DNA from: Nocardia elegans NBRC 108235 | Lineage (GTDB): Bacteria > Actinomycetota > Actinomycetes > Mycobacteriales > Mycobacteriaceae | Direction: 5' to 3' | NCBI RefSeq assembly: GCF_001612845.1 | Contig: NZ_BDBF01000012.1 | Location: 1 to 64,000 of the forward strand | Length of the DNA: 64,000 nt | Part shown: positions 24,679 through 32,554 of the stretch, piece after piece | Position numbering within the stretch: position 1 is the first letter of the stretch | Layout: the number at the start of each line of letters is the position of its first letter | Made by a program: the position numbers and the translations under genes | The notes under the pieces: generated by a model | The model's input: only the letters and a program-made list of their open reading frames with translations | Databases searched by the model: none | What the model was told of the DNA's origin: nothing

Positions 24679-26667
24679 ATGACCGACACCACCGCTGAGC
24701 ACCGAGACGTGTACCCGCCTACCGCCGAATTCGCCGCGGCGGCCAATGCCGATGCGTCCATCTACGAGCGGGCGACGGCGGATCGCGACGGGTTCTGGGC
24801 CGAGCAGGCGCAGCGGCTGCACTGGCATCAACCATGGGATCGGGTGCTGGACTGGGACGACGCGCCGTTCGCGCGCTGGTTCACCGGCGGCAAGCTCAAC
24901 GTCGCCTACAACTGCGTGGACCGCCACGTCGCCGACGGCTACGGCGACCAGGTCGCCATCCACTGGGAAGGTGAGCCCGGCGATTCCCGCTCGATCACCT
25001 ACGCCCAACTGCAGGCCGAGGTGAGCCAGGCCGCCAACTACTTCACCGAACTCGGCCTCGTCGCCGGCGATCGGGTCGCGATCTACATGCCGATGGTTCC
25101 CGAGGCCATCGTCTCGATGCTGGCCTGCGCGCGGCTGGGCCTGACCCATTCGGTGGTCTTCGCCGGCTTCTCCCCCAGCGCCCTGCGCCAGCGCGTCGAC
25201 GACGCCGAGGCCCGCCTGGTGATCACCACCGACGGACAGTGGCGCCGCGGTAAGGCCGCACCGCTGAAGGAAGCCGTCGACGAGGCGCTCTACGCCCACG
25301 GCGACGTGCCGCACAGCGTGGAACACGTACTGGTGGTGCGCCGCACGAATATCGAGATCCCGTGGACCGAGGGCCGCGACCTGTGGTGGCACGAAACCGT
25401 CGCCCAGGCCAGTCCCGAGCACGAGGCCCAGCCTTTCGATGCCGAGCACCCGCTCTACATCCTCTACACCTCCGGCACCACCGGAAAACCCAAGGGCATC
25501 CTGCACACCTCCGGCGGCTACCTGACCCAGGTCGCCTACACCCACCACTACGTCTTCGACCACAAACCCGGCGCCGACGTGTACTGGTGCACCGCAGACA
25601 TCGGCTGGGTCACCGGGCACTCCTACATCGTGTACGGCCCGCTGGCCAACCGCGCCACCCAGGTCGTCTACGAGGGCACCCCCAACTTCCCCGACGAGCA
25701 CCGGCACTGGCAGATCATCGAGAAGTACGGTGTCACAATCTATTACACCGCACCCACGCTGATCCGCACCTTCATGAAGTGGGGCCGCGAGATCCCCGAC
25801 GCCCACGATCTGTCCTCGCTGCGCGTGCTCGGCTCGGTCGGCGAACCGATCAACCCCGAAGCCTGGCGCTGGTACCGCGAAGTCATCGGCGCGGGCAGCG
25901 CACCCATCGTGGACACCTGGTGGCAGACCGAAACCGGCGCCATCATGATCTCCCCGCTGCCCGGCATCACCCCCGCCAAACCCGGCGCCGCCATGGCCCC
26001 GCTGCCCGGCATCACCGCGAAAGTCGTGGACGAGGAAGGCAATTCGGTCGAAAACAATCGAACCGAAGCCGAATCTTCGGACCGCTCCGCAAGCTCCGCG
26101 GTCGTCGGATACCTCGTGCTGGACCAGCCGTGGCCGTCGATGCTGCGCGGCATCTGGGGCGACGACGAACGCTACAAGGCCACCTACTGGGAACGCTTCG
26201 CCGCCCAGGGCTGGTACTTCGCCGGCGACGGCGCCAAGATCGATGCCGACGGCGCGCTGTGGGTCCTGGGCCGCGTCGACGACGTCATGAACGTCTCCGG
26301 CCACCGCATCTCCACCGCCGAAGTCGAATCCGCGCTCGTCGGCCACCACAGCGTCGCCGAGGCCGCGGTCGTCGGCGCCAGCGACGCCACCACCGGACAG
26401 GGCATCGTCGCCTTCGTCATCCTCACCGGCGGCTCGAACAACTCCGGACAACAACTGGTGGACGAGCTCAAGGCCGAGGTCTCCCGCGAGATCAGCCCCA
26501 TCGCACGCCCCCGCGAGATCCACATCGTGCCCGAACTGCCCAAGACCCGCTCCGGCAAGATCATGCGCCGCCTGCTGCGCGACGTTGCCGAGGGCCGCGA
26601 ACTCGGCGACACCTCCACCCTGGTCGACCCCAACGTGTTCGAAGCCATCCGCGCCTCCAACGCCTGA
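24679..26667 (+). CDS. acs: Acetyl-CoA synthetase (AMP-forming)
   Basis: 662 residues from ATG 24679, 10 bases after the dehydrogenase stop, with GAGGCGAG upstream; an earlier in-frame start at 24631 overlaps that gene and is rejected. ANL-family ligase: YTSGTTGKPKGILHTSGGY (P-loop), VDTWWQTETGAIMISPLPG, and the C-terminal PKTRSGKIMRRLLRD with the catalytic, acetylation-prone Lys. A short acidic insert (about residues 456-474) follows KVVDEEGN. It activates acetate (or propionate) to the CoA ester. In the Atu route the lyase step releases acetate, so recapture of that acetate would explain its place here (inference). Confidence 0.9.
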   Translation: MTDTTAEHRDVYPPTAEFAAAANADASIYERATADRDGFWAEQAQRLHWHQPWDRVLDWDDAPFARWFTGGKLNVAYNCVDRHVADGYGDQVAIHWEGEPGDSRSITYAQLQAEVSQAANYFTELGLVAGDRVAIYMPMVPEAIVSMLACARLGLTHSVVFAGFSPSALRQRVDDAEARLVITTDGQWRRGKAAPLKEAVDEALYAHGDVPHSVEHVLVVRRTNIEIPWTEGRDLWWHETVAQASPEHEAQPFDAEHPLYILYTSGTTGKPKGILHTSGGYLTQVAYTHHYVFDHKPGADVYWCTADIGWVTGHSYIVYGPLANRATQVVYEGTPNFPDEHRHWQIIEKYGVTIYYTAPTLIRTFMKWGREIPDAHDLSSLRVLGSVGEPINPEAWRWYREVIGAGSAPIVDTWWQTETGAIMISPLPGITPAKPGAAMAPLPGITAKVVDEEGNSVENNRTEAESSDRSASSAVVGYLVLDQPWPSMLRGIWGDDERYKATYWERFAAQGWYFAGDGAKIDADGALWVLGRVDDVMNVSGHRISTAEVESALVGHHSVAEAAVVGASDATTGQGIVAFVILTGGSNNSGQQLVDELKAEVSREISPIARPREIHIVPELPKTRSGKIMRRLLRDVAEGRELGDTSTLVDPNVFEAIRASNA

Positions 26668-26986
26668 TCCTGACTCCAGGGAAGGCAGGAATCGTCGCCC
26701 CCTGCGTGAGGCGAGTTCGCACGACCAGCCACCGTTCGGCAGTCTGTGCCACGAGAATCGAAATTTTCGGATCGGCAAACCCGTGCACGTAAGCCATGGG
26801 ATCGATCGCGCGCAGAAATTCGCAATAATACCGTTCAGAGCAGATTTCCTTTTCTATCCAACGTACGACACTCATCACCCCCACGAGGGATGCAGGACAC
26901 CGCTGCAGCCAATTATTGTGACTGTCATCACTCGAATTTTTACACCGAGTACCCTTCTTTCTCAGGCCTTCCCAGAAGGAGTCACG
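26668..26986. other. Intergenic region with falling GC
   Basis: 319 bases after acs. Base composition becomes clearly more A/T-rich from about 26830 on, continuing into the next gene. A strong AGAAGGAG site (about 26974-26981) precedes ATG 26987. I see no gene in it and no clear terminator. Confidence 0.6.
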
Positions 26987-27829
26987 ATGGGCCGAATGCC
27001 ATCAGCGGTAATGCAATATGAACTCAGTATCGTCTGGCAGAATGTATTCACCTGGGCCAGCTGGGGAATCGTTGCGATCATGCTCATCTTCGCCGCGCAA
27101 ATGGGCAGGAAGCAACGAACGCCATTCTATCTATTAGCATGCATTTCCGCCGGCGTCGCAGCGTTTGCCGAACCTCTCTACGACGTCGCCTTCGATCTAT
27201 GGTTCTACGATGTCCACAACGGGCGTCCAGGAGCGATGTATTCGCATTTCACCGCCTTTGGCGTCGTGCAGCCCAACTGGACCCACAGCGGCTACGTCAT
27301 TCTCTACTCGAGCGCATGCATATACGTGGGCCGACGCATGTACGAAGGCCGACTCACCCGCAAGGGATTGTTTACAGTGTGGATCGCCGAAATCGTCACC
27401 TCGTGCGTTTTCGAGATGATCGGAACCGGCACCAACGTCTATACATATTACGGCCCCTTCGAGTTGCGCATCTGGCATTATCCGCTGGTAATCGGAGTGC
27501 TCGAAGGTACACAAGTAGTACTGTTCACAGTTCTCGCGGTGCAACTCTGGCGGCGCGTCACATCTCCTTGGGGTCTGTTCGGCCTTTTGATGGTCTTCCC
27601 GATGACCATGTTCGGTGCGAATTTCGGGTTGGGCGCGCCGCTCATCATCGCCCTGCACCTCGACGCCGCTCATTTTTCGAGTGCGATCGTGTGGGCAGCA
27701 ACGTTGTGCACCATGGCCTTGTGCGCGCTCGCGGTGAACGGTGCGAGCAAATTCCTGCCGAGGCCGTCAGGAACCCTCGAACCCGATGAAACATCGGCAA
27801 CACCTCAGCTCATTCCATCTGCAAGGTGA
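26987..27829 (+). CDS. Multi-pass membrane protein, AveC-like (spirocyclase AveC family, tentative)
   Basis: 280 residues from ATG 26987, which has an excellent AGAAGGAG site. About seven hydrophobic spans with conserved-looking polar loops: EPLYDVAFDLWFYDVHNGRP, MYSHFTAFGVVQPNW and VYTYYGPFELRIWHYPLV. The layout (an early EP..D motif, a loop with TAFG.P, a later YYG segment) recalls AveC, the spiroketal-forming and double-bond-controlling protein of avermectin synthesis, whose relatives are common in mycobacteria with unknown roles. Codon use is less GC-rich than in neighbouring genes, suggesting transfer. It is probably co-transcribed with the small protein that follows. Confidence 0.5.
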   Translation: MGRMPSAVMQYELSIVWQNVFTWASWGIVAIMLIFAAQMGRKQRTPFYLLACISAGVAAFAEPLYDVAFDLWFYDVHNGRPGAMYSHFTAFGVVQPNWTHSGYVILYSSACIYVGRRMYEGRLTRKGLFTVWIAEIVTSCVFEMIGTGTNVYTYYGPFELRIWHYPLVIGVLEGTQVVLFTVLAVQLWRRVTSPWGLFGLLMVFPMTMFGANFGLGAPLIIALHLDAAHFSSAIVWAATLCTMALCALAVNGASKFLPRPSGTLEPDETSATPQLIPSAR

Positions 27830-27838
27830 ACGAAAATC

Positions 27839-28138
27839 ATGACCGGTATCGCAATGAAGCAACGAGACGTAAACCCGCCGATCGTCGAATCCGACATTCC
27901 CGATGCACTACCCGCGACGTCGACAGATTCTCGTGGGACTGTGATCAGGAGGCACGCCGTTGAGATACTCAATTACTTCGGCAACTGCCCATGTTGTGGC
28001 TACGCAGCGCAAGCGGCAATGATGATCAATGTCTATGCCGACAGCTCGACCACCCGCGAACCCATCGGACGCTGCTCCCTACCCTGCGGGTGGACAGGTC
28101 CGGTGGAGGTAACGACCATGACCACGGCCACCATCTGA
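27839..28138 (+). CDS. Small cysteine-motif protein, 99 aa
   Basis: Starts 9 bases after the membrane-protein gene. The first 45 residues look flexible. The core contains CPCCGY (about 51-56) and CSLPCGW (about 79-85), that is two Cys pairs about 25 residues apart, enough for a zinc ribbon or other metal site, although a disulfide-stabilised peptide is also possible. No signal peptide is visible. I do not recognise the family. The start could also be the internal ATG at 27854. Base composition resembles the preceding gene. Confidence 0.55.
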   Translation: MTGIAMKQRDVNPPIVESDIPDALPATSTDSRGTVIRRHAVEILNYFGNCPCCGYAAQAAMMINVYADSSTTREPIGRCSLPCGWTGPVEVTTMTTATI

Positions 28139-28146
28139 ATTCGCCC

Positions 28147-28173
28147 GGCGGTATCCGTCCATCGGATGCCGCC
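28147..28173 (+). terminator. Terminator hairpin after the AveC-like unit
   Basis: 11-base stem GGCGGTATCCG with CGGATGCCGCC (one T-G wobble) and a 5-base loop, 9 bases after the stop of the 99-residue gene. It closes the two-gene unit. Confidence 0.7.
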
Positions 28174-28795
28174 TTAGAGCTCCTACTTATTTGGTAACGG
28201 TTGGTTGATCGGCAGCCAGACGCCTGTAGAGCTCCTGGCCTGTGAAGGTCTCCCGATTGGCAGCGCGCTGGTGTGGTGAGACTGACCGTTCGGCGATTCG
28301 GCCGTGTCGACTCCACAGCCACACTTGGTCCGTGTAAGACCTGGAGAAAGGCCGCGAGCGCCACGGCCGAACCGTATTTGCTTGCCGCTGAGGCGACATC
28401 TTCATTGCCCCCCGGGGCAATGAAGCCCTCCAGAAAGAGCGGGGCACCAGCAGCGGAATGCGACCTGCCGTGATCGACCCTCTCCTCGTTCGGGGCAACA
28501 AGAGACCGCGGGCGCTCGGCAGTCGGTGCAGCTGGCCGGGGAAGACGACGTAGTGCGTCGGACCCGTCCGGCTGTGCGTGTCGAACCGAATTGCTCGTGG
28601 TTCGAGCCTGCTCACACGATCAGTTACCTCACTTTTCGAGAGCTGCGAGTTCTTGGAGAGACCGGTGCCGTGTGGGTGCGCTGGGATCGCGAACAGCTCA
28701 TCGGAGGCAAGCCCATCGAGGCTCGTAAGTAGGGCGCTGCGCGTTCTCGCCGAGGTCTTGGACCTGCGAAGACACCCGACACGAGGGACGTCGTT
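28174..28795. other. Non-coding or degenerate region before the IS110 element
   Basis: 622 bases with no convincing gene. Short open frames on both strands (for example 28526-28732 plus and the 3' part of 28187-29020 minus) lack ribosome-binding sites and recognisable motifs. A perfect 26-base palindrome lies at 28400-28425. The stretch is probably debris from earlier insertions. Confidence 0.55.
28400..28425. repeat. Perfect 26-base palindrome
   Basis: CTTCATTGCCCC followed by CC and its exact complement GGGGCAATGAAG. It is not beside an intact gene end. It may be the end structure of a lost mobile element or an orphan terminator. Confidence 0.7.
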
Positions 28796-30057
28796 ATGCA
28801 CCGATATTGCGGAATCGACTGGGCCGAAGGCCATCACGACATCGCGATCATCGACCGCGACGGAAAACTCTTGTCCAAGAAGGGAATCGGGGACGACCCC
28901 ACCCACCGGGTTCGCCGAACTCACCGCTCTGCTGACCGAGGCCGGCGACACCGCCGAGGACCCGATCCCGGTTGCGATCGAGACCCCGCGCGGGCTCCTG
29001 GTCGCCGCCCTGCGTGTCACCAGCCGACCCGTCTACGCGATCAATCCCATGGCCGTTGCCCGTTACCGCGAACGCCACTCCATGACGCGCGCGAAGTCCG
29101 ACCACGTCGATGCCATGACCCTGGCGAACATCATCCGAGTCGATAGCGAGTTCCACCGGCGGATGCCCGTCGACAGCGAGTTCGTCCAAGCCATCGCGGT
29201 GCTCGCGCGGGCCCAGCAGGACGCGGTCTGGCGGCGCACCAAGGCCAGCAACGAACTGCGCTCGCTGCTGCGCGAGTACTACCCGGCCTTCCTGTCCACC
29301 TTCGCCGGACGGTCGGCCACCAACCTGGCCCGCCCCGCGGCCCGCGCAGTCCTGGCCCTCGCACCGACACCCACCCACGCGGCCAGACTCACGAAAACCC
29401 GTGTCGCCGCAGCGCTGCGTCGGGCCGGCCGTCAACGCGGAATCGACGCACTGGCCGTCGAGATCCTGCACGGTTTGCGCGAACCGCAGCTGCACCAGCC
29501 TGCGCCGGTTGGGCAGGCGATGGGCCACCAGGCCCTCGCCCTGCTGGCGACTCTCGAGGCGGCCTGCACCGGCGCTCACGACCTGGAGCACGCCACCGCG
29601 GAGGAGTTTCGCAAGCACCCTGACTACGCGGTCGTCACCAGCTTTCCCGGACTCGCCGACCTCACCGGCGCCCGCGTCCTGGCCGAGATCGGTGACGACC
29701 GCACACGATTCACCAACGACCGAGCGTTGAAGGCCTACGCCGGATCCGCACCCGCCACCAGGGCCTCCGGAAGACGATCTCCATCACCCATCGACGCATC
29801 AAGAACGACCGTCTCGCCGCGGCCGGATGGGTCTGGGCCTTCGCCGCGATTGCCAACGAAGGCGCGGCCCGCAATCACTATCTGCGCCGGCGGGCACACG
29901 GCGACCGCCACGCGGCCGCGCTGCGGCACTTGTTCAACAAGATGCTCGGCCAGTTGCACCACTGCCTCCCAACCAGCCAATCCTTCGATCCGATAAAGGC
30001 TTTCGGTCCCTCACCCGACACGCGCTGCGGCTTGACTCCTAAAACCATCGGAGGTCT
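28796..30057 (+). pseudogene. IS110-family transposase, broken by two frameshifts
   Basis: Three consecutive frames together give one IS110 transposase. Frame A: MHRYCGIDWAEGHHDIAIID (first catalytic Asp) to DDPT. Frame B: GFAELTALLTEAGD, IETPRGLL, SDHVDAMTLANIIR, then the C-terminal half with FPGLADLTGARVLAEIG. Frame C: KTISITHRRIKNDRLAAAGW to LGQLHHCL...AFG. Frame A to B is broken by a 4-base insertion that duplicates CACC (28904-28907); frame B to C by one missing base after 29770. The RuvC-like DEDD residues are all still encoded. The usual C-terminal end is missing where the sequence runs into the IS701-type remnant at about 30058. Confidence 0.85.
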
Positions 30058-30225
30058 CTTGGCGGCTTGGAAGCATTCCTCGACCGCCCGCCTGGCCCCA
30101 GCCACGGCCACGACCTGCTCGCGGGTCACGGTGGCGGGGTGAAAGCACAGTAGTAGGCGATATCAGCGAGATCGTCGAGGCTGCGGCGGGACAACAGCGT
30201 GCGTACGAATCCGGCCGGCAGGTCA
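30058..30225 (-). pseudogene. IS701-family transposase C-terminal remnant
   Basis: On the minus strand, TLLSRRSLDDLADIAYYCAF is followed, one frame away, by VTREQVVAVAGARRAVEECF then QAAK. This matches the conserved end of the IS701 DDE core (RRS...AYY.AF...LV.VAG.RW.IEECFQ.AK), including the catalytic Glu. One base has been lost near 30130, where the first frame stops. The usual Trp before the Glu helix is Ala-flanked Arg here. The rest of the gene is absent; the homology stops where the IS110 gene begins. Confidence 0.7.
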
Positions 30226-30322
30226 CCGAAGGACGGCAGTGTCACCCAAGCCCACGCGACGGCGGCCGTCCAGATCGGCCATCGCACTGCAATTGCCAAT
30301 CAGTTGCTGGATTGTAAAACTA

Positions 30323-30351
30323 GTCGGCGTGTCGCGTTGCGACACGCCGAC
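30323..30351. repeat. Perfect 13-bp inverted repeat with 3-base loop
   Basis: GTCGGCGTGTCGC, loop GTT, then GCGACACGCCGAC. It is very stable but has no T-tract and follows no intact gene. It could be a leftover terminator or a recombination or operator site from the insertion region. Confidence 0.7.
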
Positions 30352-30857
30352 CGTCGATCTTTCAACTACCACACGGAGCCTTTCGATTCCGACAACAAGC
30401 GGATTACCCATGCCCAACCAGCAGTGAGGCAAGACCGGAGACAGCCGCGAATAACTACTACTGCGCTGTCATTTTCATCGTGATTTTCTCCCGTGCGCTG
30501 ACACGAACTCCCGTGCGCCCCCGTGACCCGCTTTCGAACCAAAACTACTGGTCAATAGGCTTTGGCGTGCACTCCAGTGATGTCCGATGCGCCCGGAATG
30601 CCCCGGCAGACATACCGATGTCGTGATCTTCGGCCGCGAACACCACAGGCAGATAAAGCAATTAGACAGCTATTTCACCGCAAACAACGGCCTAGCAGCT
30701 CAGCGCGCCCGTCAACGGCAGGAGCGACGGCGCGTCGTTTCCGGTGACGCAACCGGCCGGCGAATGCGATTGGACGGCCCACGGAATCGAGGTTGTGAGA
30801 AATGCCGATTCGCGGGTACCCGCGTTGTGTGATTGTCCGGAACAGCTGCGGCGGCCG
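30352..30857. other. Intergenic region before the lnt stop
   Basis: About 500 bases between the insertion debris and the 3' end of lnt. Short open frames are present (30562-30747, 30587-30832) but none has a ribosome-binding site or known motif. I see nothing else in it. Confidence 0.5.
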
Positions 30858-32450
30858 TCAATCGAATGCCGGATCGCCGGTGACGTCCTCATCGGCACGA
30901 CGAATCGAACGCGTCGTTCGCCACCGAGTAGCCGCGACCAGGGCGACGGCCGCAGCAAGAATACACAACATCCGTTCCGGAAGGGGTCCCATCGCGGTCG
31001 CGGGTGTCGTTTCACTGCGCAACGGCAACGTCGCCTCGAGTGCGGCGGGCACGAATTTCTCGGTGTGCTGCCGCACCACGCCGTCGGCGGTGACGACCGC
31101 GCTGACACCGGTGGTCGCGGCGACCACGAGCGCCCGGCCGTGTTCGACTGCCCGCACCCGCGACATGGCCAGCTGCTGATAGGTCATATCGCTGTCGCCG
31201 AAGGTGGCGTTGTTCGTCGGCACGGTGAGCAACTGCGCGCCGGCGCGCAGCGAATCCTCGAACGCCCGGTCGAAGGCGACCTCATAGCAGGTCGCCACGC
31301 CGATCGCGACCATCGGCCCACCGCCGGCCGGGCGGGCGTGCACGACCCCGTCGCCGTGGCCCGGGACGAAGTAGCCGGCGCGGTCGGCGTAGTCGGAGAA
31401 GTGTCGGAAGAAGCCGCGATAGGGCAGGTATTCGCCGAAAGGCTGGATGATCTTCTTGTCGTGGCGCTCCCCCGGCCCGTCGGCGTCCCACACGATCACC
31501 GAATTGGTGGTGGTGCGGTCGTCGTTGACGAGGACGGCGCCCACCAGGATCGGGGCGTGGATGTCGCGGGAGGCGGCGGTGATCTCGTCGTAGGCGTCGG
31601 AATTGCGCAGCGGGTCGATATCGGAGGAATTCTCCGGCCAGATCACCACATCCGGCTGGGCGGCGGTCCCGGCGGCGATCGCGCGGGCCAGCTCCTCGGT
31701 ACGGCGAATGTGATTGTCCAGCACGGCCCGGCGCTGGGCGTTGAAGTCCAGGCCCAGCCGCGGCACGCTGCCCTGGATAGCGGCGACCGTGATCGACCGG
31801 TCTCCGTCGTCCGGGGCGGGCAGCGCGGTCCGGAGGATCACTCCGGTAATCGGGATAATAGCCACAACCGTTGCGAGAGTGATAATTACGACCGCACGCC
31901 GTTGGTGTGCCTGCGGGCGCAACCGAAGCAGAAGCGCCGCCAGAACTGTTCCGGTCAGGGCCACCGCGAAGCTCACCACCGGCGCGCCACCGAGCCAGGC
32001 CAGCGGCAGGTACCAGCCGTCGGCCTGCGCGAAAGCGAGTCGGCCCCACGGAAATCCACCGAACGGAAAGCTGGAGCGTCCCCATTCGGTCAGAGTCCAC
32101 ATCAGCGCGACCCACACCGGCCAGCCCGGCAGGGGGCACACCAGCCGCGACAGCAGCCCGAACAAGCCGACATACACCGCGCACGCTGTCGAGAGCGCCA
32201 GCCACGGCACCGGGCCGACGTAGATGCCCGTCCACGGCAGCAACGGCAGGAAGAACGCGAGCCCCGCCAGCAGTCCGTAGCCGAAGCCGCCGCGCAACCT
32301 CGCCGCGTCCCGCACCGTCAGGGTCAGGACCGCGATCCCGATCGGCGCGAGATACCAGCAGGTACGCGGCGGAAAGCTCGCGAACACCAACAGCCCGGCG
32401 ACGACAGCGGCCCCGATCCTCCCCCATACCCGCCACGTCACGCCCAGCAC
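30858..32450 (-). CDS. lnt: Apolipoprotein N-acyltransferase
   Basis: 530 residues starting at GTG 32450. About seven membrane spans in the N-terminal 200 residues, then a nitrilase-fold domain with the expected triad: Glu in WPENSS (about 273), Lys in DKKIIQPFGEYLPY (about 333) and Cys in VATCYEVAF (about 388). It adds the third acyl chain to the N-terminal Cys of diacylated lipoproteins at the outer face of the membrane. MceE in this window is a plausible substrate. In many mycobacteria lnt is joined or adjacent to ppm1 (dolichol-phosphate mannose synthase); no ppm1 is adjacent here. Confidence 0.93.
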   Translation of the reverse strand: MLGVTWRVWGRIGAAVVAGLLVFASFPPRTCWYLAPIGIAVLTLTVRDAARLRGGFGYGLLAGLAFFLPLLPWTGIYVGPVPWLALSTACAVYVGLFGLLSRLVCPLPGWPVWVALMWTLTEWGRSSFPFGGFPWGRLAFAQADGWYLPLAWLGGAPVVSFAVALTGTVLAALLLRLRPQAHQRRAVVIITLATVVAIIPITGVILRTALPAPDDGDRSITVAAIQGSVPRLGLDFNAQRRAVLDNHIRRTEELARAIAAGTAAQPDVVIWPENSSDIDPLRNSDAYDEITAASRDIHAPILVGAVLVNDDRTTTNSVIVWDADGPGERHDKKIIQPFGEYLPYRGFFRHFSDYADRAGYFVPGHGDGVVHARPAGGGPMVAIGVATCYEVAFDRAFEDSLRAGAQLLTVPTNNATFGDSDMTYQQLAMSRVRAVEHGRALVVAATTGVSAVVTADGVVRQHTEKFVPAALEATLPLRSETTPATAMGPLPERMLCILAAAVALVAATRWRTTRSIRRADEDVTGDPAFD

Positions 32451-32554
32451 CGCGCCAGCCTACTGGGATAGTGCGCGGTTCCCGCCGGCCGGGGCTCCGC
32501 GGCGGCGGTGACACTTTCGACGAAAGCGCGGTCGGTCTTCGTCGCGTTATTTCC

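Larger units (their letters stand above)
28796..30240 (+). mobile_element. Insertion-sequence remnant cluster (IS110 next to IS701-type)
   Basis: An IS110-type transposase (plus) abuts a C-terminal scrap of an IS701-type transposase (minus) with no gap. IS110 elements lack terminal inverted repeats, so exact ends cannot be read. Both genes are disabled, so the cluster is probably no longer mobile by itself. Confidence 0.7.

Noticed and set aside
28526-28732. 68-codon plus-strand open frame with plausible composition before the IS110 gene
   Set aside because: No ribosome-binding site and no known motif, and it lies inside insertion debris. Not enough to call a gene.
28187-29020. 277-codon minus-strand frame across the IS110 start
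   Set aside because: Its 5' half is antisense to the transposase; the remainder has no motif. Probably chance in high-GC DNA.
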